Below are positions 25,734 through 33,598 of a stretch of DNA of 64,000 nt, one piece after another (the first letter of the stretch is position 1; each line of letters starts with the position of its first letter). The stretch lies in contig NZ_QURO01000004.1 in NCBI RefSeq assembly GCF_003426945.1, positions 62,001 to 126,000 on the forward strand, written 5' to 3'. This DNA is from Thermus sediminis (GTDB lineage Bacteria > Deinococcota > Deinococci > Deinococcales > Thermaceae). The position numbers and the translations under genes were made by a program. The notes under the pieces are model-generated. The model worked only from the letters and a program-made list of their open reading frames with translations, ran no database searches and had not been told where the DNA came from.

Positions 25734-26333
25734 GTGATTGGGGCGCTACTTGTTCTCCTGGTGGCCTACCTCTTTGGCTCCATCCCCGCCGGGGTTCTGG
25801 TGGCCCGGACCTATGGGGTGGACATCCGCAAGGTGGGCTCCGGCAACATCGGGGCCACCAACGTCCTCAGAACCCTGGGCTGGGGGCCGGCCTTGGTGGT
25901 GGCCTTCTTTGATGTGTTCAAGGGAGGCATCGCCGTCCTCGTCGCCCGGGCCTTGGGGCTGGAGGGCTGGCTTTTGGGAGGGGTGGCGGTGGCGGCGGTT
26001 TTGGGCCACAACTACTCCCTCTTCCTGGGGTTCAAGGGGGGGAAGGGGGTGGCCACCAGCTTCGGCGCCCTCCTCTTCCTGGACCCGATCCTGGCCCTTT
26101 GGACCTTTCCCATCGGGGTCAGCGTGACCCTCCTCACCCGCTACGTGTCCGCGGGGAGCATGACGGGGGGTGTGGCGGCCCTGGTCCTCTCCCTGGCCTT
26201 GGGAAGGCCCCTTTGGGAGGTGGCCACGGTCTTCCTCATGGCGGCCCTCATCTTCTTTACCCACTGGGAAAACCTCAAGCGTCTTCGGGAGGGAACGGAG
26301 AGGCGGTTTGGGGAGCGGGTGGAGGTGCGCTAG
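25734..26333 (+). CDS. plsY: Glycerol-3-phosphate acyltransferase PlsY
   Basis: Transfers the acyl group from acyl-phosphate to glycerol-3-phosphate, the first step of phospholipid synthesis, in the inner membrane. The 199-aa protein has about seven helices and all three catalytic motifs: VGSGNIGATNVLRTLG, GHNYSLFLGFKGGKGVAT and FTHWENLKRLREGTE, plus DVFKGG. These intact motifs contrast with the degenerate PlsY-like domain in the fusion at 5553. Start GTG 25734 is consistent with the -10 eight nt upstream. Confidence 0.95.
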   Translation: MIGALLVLLVAYLFGSIPAGVLVARTYGVDIRKVGSGNIGATNVLRTLGWGPALVVAFFDVFKGGIAVLVARALGLEGWLLGGVAVAAVLGHNYSLFLGFKGGKGVATSFGALLFLDPILALWTFPIGVSVTLLTRYVSAGSMTGGVAALVLSLALGRPLWEVATVFLMAALIFFTHWENLKRLREGTERRFGERVEVR

Positions 26334-26342
26334 ACTGGAAGC

Positions 26343-26580
26343 GTGCGGAAGGAGGAGGTCCTAGCCCCCCTTCGCTCCTATGGCCCGGGGCGAGGCCACA
26401 TCTGGGAGCGGCGCGGACCTCTGGACCTGGTGATGAGGGGAGCTTTGAAGCCTTGGGCGGCTCCTGAGGTTTTGAGGTAGGCCGTTGGTGTGGCGTAGCT
26501 ATCGGCTGGACGTCGTGGTCCACGGGGTACCGTTGCTCTCGGAGGTGCTTCGGCGGATCTTGGAGGAGGAGGATGCTTGA
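26343..26580 (+). pseudogene. Degenerate nucleotidyltransferase-like remnant
   Basis: From GTG 26343 a short frame reads MRKEEVLAPLR...LDLVMRGALKPWAAPEVLR and stops at about 26478. The next frame continues VWRSYRLDVVVHGVPLLSEV to TGA 26578-26580. The pieces together look like the start and the GALKPW/WRSYRL-type tail of a small nucleotidyltransferase, with the catalytic GSxxRGE...DxDL region missing. TAGACT lies 6 nt before the GTG, so the old promoter survives. The family assignment is tentative. The end overlaps bshB by 8 bp. Confidence 0.4.
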
Positions 26581-27256
26581 CCTTTTGGTGGTAGCCCCCC
26601 ACCCCGACGACGGGGAGCTGGGGTGCGGCGGCACCCTGGCCCGGGCCAAGGCGGAGGGGCTTTCCACGGGGATTCTGGACCTCACCCGGGGGGAGATGGG
26701 CACCAAGGGCACGCCGGAAGAGCGGGAAAGGGAGGTGGCGGAGGCAAGCCGCATCCTGGGCCTGGACTTCCGGGGCAACCTGGGCCTTCCCGATGGGGGT
26801 TTGGCCGACGTGGCCGAACAGCGCCTGAAGGTGGCCGAGGCCCTGCGCCGGCTTAGGCCCAGGATTCTCCTCGCTCCCCTAGAGGCCGACCGCCACCCCG
26901 ACCACACCGCCGCAGGCCGCCTTGCTGTGGCCGCGATCCACTTGGCCGCTCTCCCCAAGGCTCCCCTGGAGGGGAGGCCCCACCGGGTGGAAAGGCTCTT
27001 CTTTTACCCGGGGAACTACCCCTTCACCCCGAGCTTCCTGGTGAAGATCTCCGCCTTCATAGACCAGTGGGAAGGGGCGGTTCTGGCCTACCGGAGCCAG
27101 TTCTCCGGGGAGGCGGTGAGCGAGACCGTGGGGCCCAAAGGGGTGGAGGCCCGCAAGGCCATGCGGCGCTACTTCGGGAACTACCTGGGGGTGGACTACG
27201 CCGAGCCCTTTGTGAGTCCTCTTCCTATCCTCCACGTGCCCTGGGCCCGGTCCTAG
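26573..27256 (+). CDS. bshB1: PIG-L deacetylase, bacillithiol biosynthesis type (BshB1-like)
   Basis: A zinc-dependent deacetylase of 227 aa. It carries the AHPDD-type metal motif VVAPHPDDGELGCGG at the N-terminus, TRGEMGTKGTPEER, and the second metal/His region EADRHPDHTAAGR. The length and TRGEMGT motif fit BshB1, which deacetylates GlcNAc-malate in bacillithiol synthesis. With the YpdA-like reductase at 10782 this suggests a bacillithiol system, although bshA and bshC are not in the window. ATG 26573 overlaps the preceding remnant. Confidence 0.82.
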   Translation: MLDLLVVAPHPDDGELGCGGTLARAKAEGLSTGILDLTRGEMGTKGTPEEREREVAEASRILGLDFRGNLGLPDGGLADVAEQRLKVAEALRRLRPRILLAPLEADRHPDHTAAGRLAVAAIHLAALPKAPLEGRPHRVERLFFYPGNYPFTPSFLVKISAFIDQWEGAVLAYRSQFSGEAVSETVGPKGVEARKAMRRYFGNYLGVDYAEPFVSPLPILHVPWARS

Positions 27257-27260
27257 GGGG

Positions 27261-27290
27261 TTGCATAAGTTTACAGGCCCGCGGTATCCT
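27261..27290 (+). promoter_or_regulatory. argF operon promoter
   Basis: TTGCAT (27261-27266) and TATCCT (27285-27290) are 18 bp apart, with ATG 27300 nine nt after the -10. The A/T-rich spacer (CATAAGTTTACA) could hold an ArgR-type operator, but no clear ARG box is resolved. Confidence 0.5.
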
Positions 27291-27299
27291 GTAGGCCTC

Positions 27300-28205
27300 A
27301 TGGGGGGAGAGGCCCTGACCCTGCCCAAGGATCTTTTGGACTTCTCCGGCTTCGGCAAGGAGGCCCTGAAGCGCCTCCTGGACCTGGCGGAGCGCCTGAA
27401 GCGGGAGCGCTACCGGGGGGAGGACCTAAGGGGCAAGACCCTGGCCCTCCTTTTTGAGAAGCCCTCCCTGCGTACCCGGACCACCCTCGAGGTGGCCATG
27501 CTCCACCTGGGGGGGCATGCCATTTACCTGGACCAGAAGCAGGTGGGCATCGGGGAAAGGGAGCCCGTCAGGGACATCGCCAAGAACCTGGAGCGCTTCG
27601 TGGAGGGGATCGCTGCCCGGGTTTTCCGCCACGGGACCGTGGAGGAGCTTGCCCGCTACGCCTGCGTTCCCGTGATCAACGCCCTCTCCGATCGGGCCCA
27701 CCCCCTGCAGGCCCTGGCCGACCTCCTCACCCTGAAGGAGGCCTTCGGGGGGCTGGAGGGCCTCGAGGTGGCCTGGGTGGGGGACGGGAACAACGTCCTG
27801 GCCTCCCTCCTGGAGGTGGCCCCCCTGGTGGGCCTAAGGGTGCGGGTGGCCACCCCCAGGGGTTACGAGCCCCAGGCCTGGCTTTTGGAAAGAGCCGGGG
27901 CCCTCCTCACCCACGACCCCAAGGAGGCCGCCTTCGGGGCCCACGCCCTCTACACCGATGTCTGGACCAGCATGGGCCAGGAGAGGGAGCGGGCAAGGCG
28001 CCTTCGGGACTTCCAGGGCTTCCAGGTGAACGGCTCTCTCCTGGACCTCCTCCACCCCGGTGGGGTCTTCCTCCACTGCCTCCCCGCCCACTACGGGGAG
28101 GAGACCACGGAGGAAGTGGTCCACGGGGAGAGGAGCCGGGTCTTTGACCAGGCGGAAAACCGCCTCCACACCGCCAAGGCCGTCCTCCTCACCCTGCTAA
28201 GCTAG
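27300..28205 (+). CDS. argF: Ornithine carbamoyltransferase
   Basis: Makes citrulline from ornithine and carbamoyl phosphate in arginine synthesis. The 301-aa protein has the carbamoyl-phosphate motif FEKPSLRTRTTLEVAM, HPLQALADLLTL, the ornithine-binding VNALSDRAHP region, and HCLPAHYGEETTEE. The N-terminus MGGEALTLPKDLLDFSG matches the remembered T. thermophilus OTC, which supports ATG 27300 over an upstream ATG at 27261. First gene of argF-Uma2-argC-argJ. Confidence 0.96.
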   Translation: MGGEALTLPKDLLDFSGFGKEALKRLLDLAERLKRERYRGEDLRGKTLALLFEKPSLRTRTTLEVAMLHLGGHAIYLDQKQVGIGEREPVRDIAKNLERFVEGIAARVFRHGTVEELARYACVPVINALSDRAHPLQALADLLTLKEAFGGLEGLEVAWVGDGNNVLASLLEVAPLVGLRVRVATPRGYEPQAWLLERAGALLTHDPKEAAFGAHALYTDVWTSMGQERERARRLRDFQGFQVNGSLLDLLHPGGVFLHCLPAHYGEETTEEVVHGERSRVFDQAENRLHTAKAVLLTLLS

Positions 28206-28209
28206 GGGT

Positions 28210-28728
28210 ATGGTCCGGCCCTACCGCTTCCGCTTGGAAGAGTTCCTGAAGCTTCCCCTGCCGGAGAGGGGGGTGGAGCTTCTGAAGGGGGAGATCTACC
28301 AGATGGCCCCGATAGGTCCTCGTCACGCTTATACCGTGAACCGCTGGAACCGGGTTTTGCAGGAGGCGTTTCCCCACCTTCTCGTCCAGGTGCAAGGCCC
28401 CTTGGTTTTGCCCTCCGAAACCTACCTGGAGCCCGATCTTCTCCTCCTCAGGCCGGGAGATTACAGTCACCGCCTCCCCGAGCCTATGGACGTTCACCTG
28501 GTCCTAGAGGTGGCCGAGTCCAGCCTGGACTACGACCTGGGCAAGAAGCTTCCCCTTTACGCCGAAGGGGGTGTGCCGGAGGTCTGGGTCCAGGACCTTT
28601 TGGGCGGGCGGCTTCTTCTCTTCCGCACCCCCGAGGGAGACCACTACCGGGAGCAGATCTGGGTCAGGCCCGGGGAGAGGGTGGCCCCCCTGGCCTTTCC
28701 CGAGGCCTCCTTGGAGGTGCCGTGGTAA
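28210..28728 (+). CDS. Uma2 family (DUF820) protein within the arginine operon
   Basis: A 172-aa Uma2-family protein with a PD-(D/E)XK-like fold. Seen: GVELLKGEIYQMAPIGPRHAY, YLEPDLLLLRPGDYS and HLVLEVAESSLDYDLGKKLP. It is a paralogue of the gene at 18886, with the same segment order. It starts 4 nt after argF and overlaps argC by 7 nt, so it must be co-expressed with the arginine enzymes. No biochemical role is established. I recall an unassigned ORF at this place in the T. thermophilus argF cluster (memory only). Confidence 0.85.
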   Translation: MVRPYRFRLEEFLKLPLPERGVELLKGEIYQMAPIGPRHAYTVNRWNRVLQEAFPHLLVQVQGPLVLPSETYLEPDLLLLRPGDYSHRLPEPMDVHLVLEVAESSLDYDLGKKLPLYAEGGVPEVWVQDLLGGRLLLFRTPEGDHYREQIWVRPGERVAPLAFPEASLEVPW

Positions 28729-29768
28729 GGGTGGGGATCCTGGGGGCTTCGGGCTACGGGGGGGCGGAGCTCATCCGCCTCCTCAAGGGGCACCCGGAGG
28801 TGGAGCTCGTGGGCTTCGCAAGCCGCAAGCACGTGGGAAAGCCCCTAGGGGAGGCCTGGCCCCAGCTTTGGGACGAGGCTCCCTTCGCCTCCCAGGAAGA
28901 GGTCCTGGAGAGGGCAGAGGTGGTCTTCCTGGCCCTGCCCAATGGCCTTTCCATGGGGATCGCCCCCCAGGCCCTAAGGGAGGGGAAGCGGGTCATTGAC
29001 CTCTCCGGGGACTTCCGCCTCCCCCCCGGGGTCTACGAGGCCTGGTACGGCATCCCCCACAAAAGCCCAGAGCTCTACCAGGAGGCGGTCTACGGCCTTC
29101 CCGAGCTCCACCGGGAGGAGCTTGGGGGGGCGAGGCTCGTGGCCAACCCGGGGTGCTACGTGACCGGGGCCACCCTGGCCCTCGCCCCTCTGGCGGCGGC
29201 GGGGGTCCTGAGGGGGGGCTTTCTGGTGGGCTTAAGCGGGGTTTCTGGGGCGGGGAGGGAAGGGGAGGGCACCTTATTCGCCGAGGTGAACGAGAACCTG
29301 AGACCCTACAAGGCGGGGGGCACCCACCGGCACATCCCCGAGATGGAAGAGAACCTGGGAAGGGTCCTGGCCCAGGGGCGCCATCCCCGCACCCATGGGG
29401 CTAGGGCGGAGGTCCGCCTGAGCTTCACCCCCCATCTGGTCCCCATGACCCGGGGGATCCTCCTCACAGCGGAGGCGGTGGTGGAGGGGGACTGGAACCA
29501 GGCGAGGCTGGATGCCCTCTACCGGGAGTTTTACCAGGGGGAGCCCTTCGTGCGCCTCCTTTCGGACCTTCCCCAGACCAAGGCCACCTACGCCTCCAAC
29601 CGGGTGGACCTGAGGCCCCTCCTCGAGGCCCGCACCGGGCGGGTCTTGGTCTTCGCCGCCTTGGACAACCTAGTGAAGGGCATGGCAGGCCACGCGGTGC
29701 AGAACCTGAACCTCATGCTGGGCCTCCCCGAGGACCTGGCCCTGCCCAAGGAGGGAATATGGCCGTGA
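28722..29768 (+). CDS. argC: N-acetyl-gamma-glutamyl-phosphate reductase
   Basis: NADPH-dependent third step of arginine synthesis. The 348-aa protein has the Rossmann motif [19 protein letters not shown], catalytic cysteine in [31 protein letters not shown] and [15 protein letters not shown]. Start GTG 28722 overlaps the Uma2 stop. A second in-frame GTG lies at 28731. The gene overlaps argJ by 10 nt. Confidence 0.95.
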   Translation: MVRVGILGASGYGGAELIRLLKGHPEVELVGFASRKHVGKPLGEAWPQLWDEAPFASQEEVLERAEVVFLALPNGLSMGIAPQALREGKRVIDLSGDFRLPPGVYEAWYGIPHKSPELYQEAVYGLPELHREELGGARLVANPGCYVTGATLALAPLAAAGVLRGGFLVGLSGVSGAGREGEGTLFAEVNENLRPYKAGGTHRHIPEMEENLGRVLAQGRHPRTHGARAEVRLSFTPHLVPMTRGILLTAEAVVEGDWNQARLDALYREFYQGEPFVRLLSDLPQTKATYASNRVDLRPLLEARTGRVLVFAALDNLVKGMAGHAVQNLNLMLGLPEDLALPKEGIWP

Positions 29769-30904
29769 GGCTTCCCAGGGGGTTCCGCGCGGGAGCGGTG
29801 CGGGCGGGGATCAAGCCCTCGGGCAGGCCCGATCTGGCCCTGCTTGTCTCCGGCCTTCCCGCCCATTGGGCCTATGCGGCCACGCAGAACCGGGCCGCCG
29901 CCCCCTCCATCCACCGGGGCAGGGCCCTTTACGCCCAAGGGGGCCCCTTGCGGGCGGTGGTGGTCAATGCGGGCAACGCCAACTGCGCCACAGGGGAGCG
30001 GGGCTTTAGGGACGATGCCCGGATGGCGGAACTGGCCGCCCAGAGGCTTGGGATTTCTCCGGAGGAGGTCCTCACCGCCTCCACGGGGGTCATCGGGGTT
30101 CCCCTGCCCGTGGAAAGGATAGAGAGGGGCCTGCCCCAGATAGACCTCACCCCCTTCGCCCAGGCCTTCGCCGAGGCCATCCTCACCACGGACCTGGTGG
30201 TCAAGGTGGCCGAGGCTGAGGTGGCTGGAGCTAGGATCGTGGGCGTGGCCAAGGGAAGCGGGATGATCCACCCCAACCTGGCCACCATGCTGGCCTTTCT
30301 GGTCACGGACGCCTGGGTGCCCCAGGAGGTCCTCAGGGAGGCCTGGAGGGGCATCGTGGACCGCACCTTCAACCAGGTGACCGTGGACGGGGACACCTCC
30401 ACCAACGACCTGGCCCTCCTCATGGCCAACGGGGCCTACGGCGAGGTGCCCCTGGAGCCCCTCCTCGAGGCCGTGGAGGGGGTGGCCCGGGAGCTTTCCC
30501 GGAAGATCGCCCGGGACGGGGAAGGGGCCACCAAGCTCATGACCGTACGGGTCCAAGGGGCGGCCACGGAGGAGGAGGCCCGGCGGGCGGCCAGGGCGGT
30601 AGCGGCTAGCCTCCTTTGGAAGAGCGCCCTCTACGGCAATGACCCCAACTGGGGCCGGATCCTGGCCGCCTTGGGCAACTCCGGGGCCCGGTTTGACCCC
30701 CTAAGAGTGGAGATCCGCCTCCAGGGGGTTCCCCTCTACCGGGGCGGGGCCCTGCCCTTTGACCGGGAAAGGGCCAGCCAGGCCATGCGGGCCGAGGAGG
30801 TGGAGGTCTTCGTGGATCTGGGGGAGGGCCCCTTCAGGGCGGAGGCCTGGGGCTGCGACCTCACCGAAGGGTATGTGCGCATCAATGCGCTTTACACAAC
30901 TTGA
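29759..30904 (+). CDS. argJ: Glutamate N-acetyltransferase/ornithine acetyltransferase
   Basis: Transfers acetyl between N-acetylornithine and glutamate, closing the acetyl cycle of arginine synthesis. The 381-aa precursor contains the self-cleavage/nucleophile site ATMLAF after [13 protein letters not shown], plus [25 protein letters not shown] and [18 protein letters not shown] 29759 overlaps the end of argC. Last gene of the operon. The next promoter begins 12 nt after its stop codon. Confidence 0.95.
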   Translation: MAVRLPRGFRAGAVRAGIKPSGRPDLALLVSGLPAHWAYAATQNRAAAPSIHRGRALYAQGGPLRAVVVNAGNANCATGERGFRDDARMAELAAQRLGISPEEVLTASTGVIGVPLPVERIERGLPQIDLTPFAQAFAEAILTTDLVVKVAEAEVAGARIVGVAKGSGMIHPNLATMLAFLVTDAWVPQEVLREAWRGIVDRTFNQVTVDGDTSTNDLALLMANGAYGEVPLEPLLEAVEGVARELSRKIARDGEGATKLMTVRVQGAATEEEARRAARAVAASLLWKSALYGNDPNWGRILAALGNSGARFDPLRVEIRLQGVPLYRGGALPFDRERASQAMRAEEVEVFVDLGEGPFRAEAWGCDLTEGYVRINALYTT

Positions 30905-30915
30905 TTTTATTCCGC

Positions 30916-30944
30916 TTGACAGGAAACGCATTGCACGCTAATCT
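30916..30944 (+). promoter_or_regulatory. Strong promoter of the outer-membrane protein gene
   Basis: Consensus TTGACA (30916-30921) and TAATCT (30939-30944) are 17 bp apart. The 35-nt leader begins with a stem-loop (GTGAGCC...GGCTCGC around CGTAAA) and carries GAAGGAGG 7 nt before ATG 30984. This fits an abundant, stable mRNA. Confidence 0.75.
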
Positions 30945-30983
30945 ACTGGCGTGAGCCCGTAAAGGCTCGCGAAGGAGGCTAAA

Positions 30984-31643
30984 ATGAAAAGGACGCTTAT
31001 GGGCATCGTGGCGCTTCTAGGTGCGCTCGCTATGGCGCAGAAGTTCAGCGTGGAGGTTAGTGCTGGCTACATCTACAGTGGCCTTGGCGGCCAGCTGGCG
31101 GTGGTGACCGAGGACCTGGCCCCCGGCCTTCCCCTGGCGGTGCGCCTGGGGTTAGGGTTTGCTACCAGTGATGCGCTCGATGACAATTTCATCGATCCGG
31201 TATCGGGAATTACTTGGGGACAATTCAAGCAAGCTAACAACCTTACTGAGTGGGGCCAGAACATTACCCTGAGCCTGGACGCTCTCTACAAGCTTCCCGT
31301 CCAGGGTCTGCCTGTATCCCTGGCTCCCTACCTAGGGGTTCGCTACAACATGTTTGAGGGCGGTTTCTATGACAACAGCGGCAATTGGGGCAGAGTGTCT
31401 TCCAACGCCTTTGGCTTCGGTGGGGGGGTTAGGGCGGCTTACGCCGTGATCCCCAATCTGGATGTGGTGGCCGATCTTGGGGCCGACTACTACCTGCAGT
31501 CCTGCATCAGCGGCTCTAACTCTTCGGGTTTTTCCGGTACTACCTGCCCCGGTGACAGCGGTTACACGAACGATAACGCCCTTGTTACCCAGCCTGACGG
31601 CTTCGTTTTCAGGGTTCGCCTGGGTGCCGCCTACCGGTTCTAG
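30984..31643 (+). CDS. Outer-membrane beta-barrel protein
   Basis: A 219-aa protein with a signal peptide (MKRTLMGIVALLGALAMAQ) and about eight amphipathic beta strands (FSVEVSAGYIYSGL, LPLAVRLGLGFATS, SLAPYLGVRYNMFEGG, FRVRLGAAYRF). It ends in the C-terminal Phe typical of BAM substrates. It resembles the small 8-stranded barrel type known from T. thermophilus (TtoA-like); this is by architecture, not alignment. Two cysteines occur in a late loop (QSCISG...TTCPGDSG). It has a consensus promoter, strong Shine-Dalgarno and terminator of its own. Base composition is less GC-rich than in neighbours. Confidence 0.8.
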   Translation: MKRTLMGIVALLGALAMAQKFSVEVSAGYIYSGLGGQLAVVTEDLAPGLPLAVRLGLGFATSDALDDNFIDPVSGITWGQFKQANNLTEWGQNITLSLDALYKLPVQGLPVSLAPYLGVRYNMFEGGFYDNSGNWGRVSSNAFGFGGGVRAAYAVIPNLDVVADLGADYYLQSCISGSNSSGFSGTTCPGDSGYTNDNALVTQPDGFVFRVRLGAAYRF

Positions 31644-31656
31644 GGTCTAGCTGATG

Positions 31657-31692
31657 GGCTGGGAGGGGGTGCCCTCCCAGCCTCGCTTTTGG
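31657..31692 (+). terminator. Terminator after the outer-membrane protein gene
   Basis: GGCTGGGAGGG (31657-31667) pairs perfectly with CCCTCCCAGCC (31672-31682) around GGTG, followed by TCGCTTTT. Confidence 0.8.
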
Positions 31693-31706
31693 GTTATCCT
31701 CGGGAC

Positions 31707-32276
31707 ATGCGATGGATTTGGCCCATAACCCTTCTCCTGACCGCCTGTGCTCGGCCAGACGCTTCGCCGCCCCTGGTGGGCCTGGTGGAGCCCCTGGGGG
31801 GTGGGGTGGCCCCGGGGAGGGAGGTGGTGGCCCAGGGCTACGCCTTTGACCCCTCGGGGGTGGTGAGCGTCCAGGTCAACGGACAAGAGGTGCTTCCCGA
31901 GGCGGAGCGGGGCAAGCAACTTGTCCACTTTCGCTTCCGCATCCAGGCCCCCACCTCGGGCCAGGTGGAGGTGCGCCTGCAGGCCGAGGACGGGGTGGGC
32001 AACCGGGGGGAGAGAAGGGTTTCCTTGACCCTGGACGCCACTCCGCCCCGCATCCGGGTAGACCGCATGGAGCGGGAGGGAAACCTCCTGCGGGTCTATG
32101 GGGTGGTGGAGGACAACGTGGGAGTGGAGCGGGTCTCCCTCCGGGTGGGGGATCGGTACACCCCGCTTTCCCTCCCCAAGGGGACCTCGGTGGCCTTCGT
32201 GGTAGAGGCCCCCCCTGGGGCCTCCCTGGTGGCGGTGGACGCCGCGGGCAACCGCACCGTCCGCCCCCTGCCCTAG
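31707..32276 (+). CDS. Lipoprotein with immunoglobulin-like repeats
   Basis: A 189-aa protein starting MRWIWPITLLLTAC, a signal peptide with a lipobox (LTAC), so the mature protein would be lipid-anchored at the cysteine. The rest contains two similar beta-sandwich-like segments (GYAFDPSGVVSVQVNGQEVLP and VEDNVGVERVSLRVGDRYTPL) of the kind seen in Ig-like/Bacterial Ig domains. Function unknown. TATCCT lies 6 nt before ATG 31707, so it is probably leaderless. Confidence 0.7.
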   Translation: MRWIWPITLLLTACARPDASPPLVGLVEPLGGGVAPGREVVAQGYAFDPSGVVSVQVNGQEVLPEAERGKQLVHFRFRIQAPTSGQVEVRLQAEDGVGNRGERRVSLTLDATPPRIRVDRMEREGNLLRVYGVVEDNVGVERVSLRVGDRYTPLSLPKGTSVAFVVEAPPGASLVAVDAAGNRTVRPLP

Positions 32277-32362
32277 CGGAGGCGGGGACAGAAAACCCTG
32301 GCCCGGGGCCATCGTTGCCGGGGCGCCAATGGGCGGCCCCTGGGCGTGGTAAACTCCTCCCC

Positions 32363-32638
32363 GTGCGGGGTTTAGGGAGTACTTTGGTCGATCTGACCCG
32401 TGCCCTGCGGGAGACTCCCCTCGAGGCCCAGGGGGAAGGCCGCCTGCGGGAGATCGCCAAGCTGCTCCACCGCCTGCCCCCAGGCCGGGAACGGGACGGG
32501 CTTTTGGCGCTGGTCTACCTGAGGCTTTACCGGCTCACACGGAAGGAAGAGCATTACCTGAGGGGGTATAGCTACGCCCGCACCGCTCGGCTGGAGCCCG
32601 TGCGGCTTCTGGCGGAAAGGCTTTCGGAGGAAGGATGA
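32363..32638 (+). CDS. Hypothetical protein, 91 aa, helical
   Basis: I do not recognise a family. The protein is predicted all-helical and charged (REIAKLLHRLPPGRERDGLLA, LRLYRLTRKEEHYLRG), with no signal or membrane segment. GTG 32363 is chosen because TAAACT stands 7 nt upstream, the leaderless pattern used elsewhere in this window. It overlaps the next gene by 4 nt (ATGA), so both are probably expressed together. Confidence 0.6.
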   Translation: MRGLGSTLVDLTRALRETPLEAQGEGRLREIAKLLHRLPPGRERDGLLALVYLRLYRLTRKEEHYLRGYSYARTARLEPVRLLAERLSEEG

Positions 32639-33072
32639 AGGAGCTTCTCAGTAACCTTGCGGTTTGGTCCATCGTGCTATCGGGGGCGGCCCTGTTGGCG
32701 GGTTTGGTCCTCATCCGCAGGGGGGACCGGGTGAACCACCCCCGGGCCATGCTGGCGGCCACGGCCCTGGCAGCCCTCTTCCTGGTCTTCTACCTGACCC
32801 GCTGGGCCCTCTACGGCACCACCGCCTACGGGGGGCCGGAGGCGTGGAGGGGGGCCTACTACGCCCTCCTCCTCACCCACACCGTCTTGGCGGCGGTGAA
32901 CGGTCCCCTCGCCCTCTATGTCATCTGGAGGGCCTTCAAGGGGCAGTTCTCCCACCACAGGCGCTGGGCCCGGGTGCTGGTACCCATCTGGCTTTACGTG
33001 GCCCTTTCGGGCTGGGCCATCTACCTGGTCCTGAAGCGCCACGGGGTGGAAACGGGGACCTTCACCTTTTAG
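32635..33072 (+). CDS. DUF420 family membrane protein
   Basis: A 145-aa protein with four hydrophobic helices and conserved histidines (RVNHPRAMLAATAL, LTHTVLAAVNGPLAL, FSHHRRWARVLVPIWLYV). This pattern is typical of DUF420 (YozB-like) proteins, often found near cytochrome oxidase genes. No oxidase gene is in this window. ATG 32635 overlaps the upstream stop. The 3' end overlaps convergent minC by 11 bp. Confidence 0.78.
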   Translation: MKELLSNLAVWSIVLSGAALLAGLVLIRRGDRVNHPRAMLAATALAALFLVFYLTRWALYGTTAYGGPEAWRGAYYALLLTHTVLAAVNGPLALYVIWRAFKGQFSHHRRWARVLVPIWLYVALSGWAIYLVLKRHGVETGTFTF

Positions 33073-33589
33073 CCCAAGCCTCCACCACGATCCGCCCCTC
33101 CTCTACCCGGGCCAGCTCCGCTCCCCGCCCCCTCTCTCCCTCGGGGGCCTGGGCCAGATGGGGGCCGATGCGCACCTGCTTGGCAGAAAGCTCCAGAGCG
33201 AAGATAAAGCGCCCCTCGTCCCCGAGGGCTCCGGCGTGGGCGAGGCCCCGGAGCTTCCCCACCACGATCACATCCCCCCCCGCCGCTACCTCGGCCCCGG
33301 GGTTCACGTCCCCTAGGACCACCACGGTTCCCGGATGCTCCACCCGCTCCCCCGCCCGGAGGGTCTTGGGGATCACCAGGGTGCCCGTGGGCCGCTTTCC
33401 CCTGGGGGGCAGGAGGGTGAGGGGTCGCCCCAGGGAGAGGAGGGCCCGCAGCACCTCCTCCCCCACGGGGCCCGCCACCTCCACCTCGAGGGGCGGCCCC
33501 TCGGGGAGGTTTAGGGCCAGGAGGTCCTCTGGGGTCTCGTTCCCGTCCAGGCGGAGGGCCAAGGCCTTGGGGGTGGCGCGAAGCCGCAT
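33062..33589 (-). CDS. minC: Septum site-determining protein MinC
   Basis: Inhibitor of FtsZ assembly away from midcell. The 175-aa protein has the C-terminal MinC beta-helix (VEHPGTVVVLGDVNPGAEV, GGDVIVVGKLRGLAHAG, FIFALELSAKQVRIG) and a short N-terminal domain, at the low end of the family length. Start ATG 33589; mrdA ends 9 bp upstream, so it is the last gene of the mre operon. minD, normally its partner and often adjacent, does not follow; a convergent DUF420 gene does. Confidence 0.9.
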   Translation of the reverse strand: MRLRATPKALALRLDGNETPEDLLALNLPEGPPLEVEVAGPVGEEVLRALLSLGRPLTLLPPRGKRPTGTLVIPKTLRAGERVEHPGTVVVLGDVNPGAEVAAGGDVIVVGKLRGLAHAGALGDEGRFIFALELSAKQVRIGPHLAQAPEGERGRGAELARVEEGRIVVEAWAKR

Positions 33590-33598
33590 GGCCTCATT

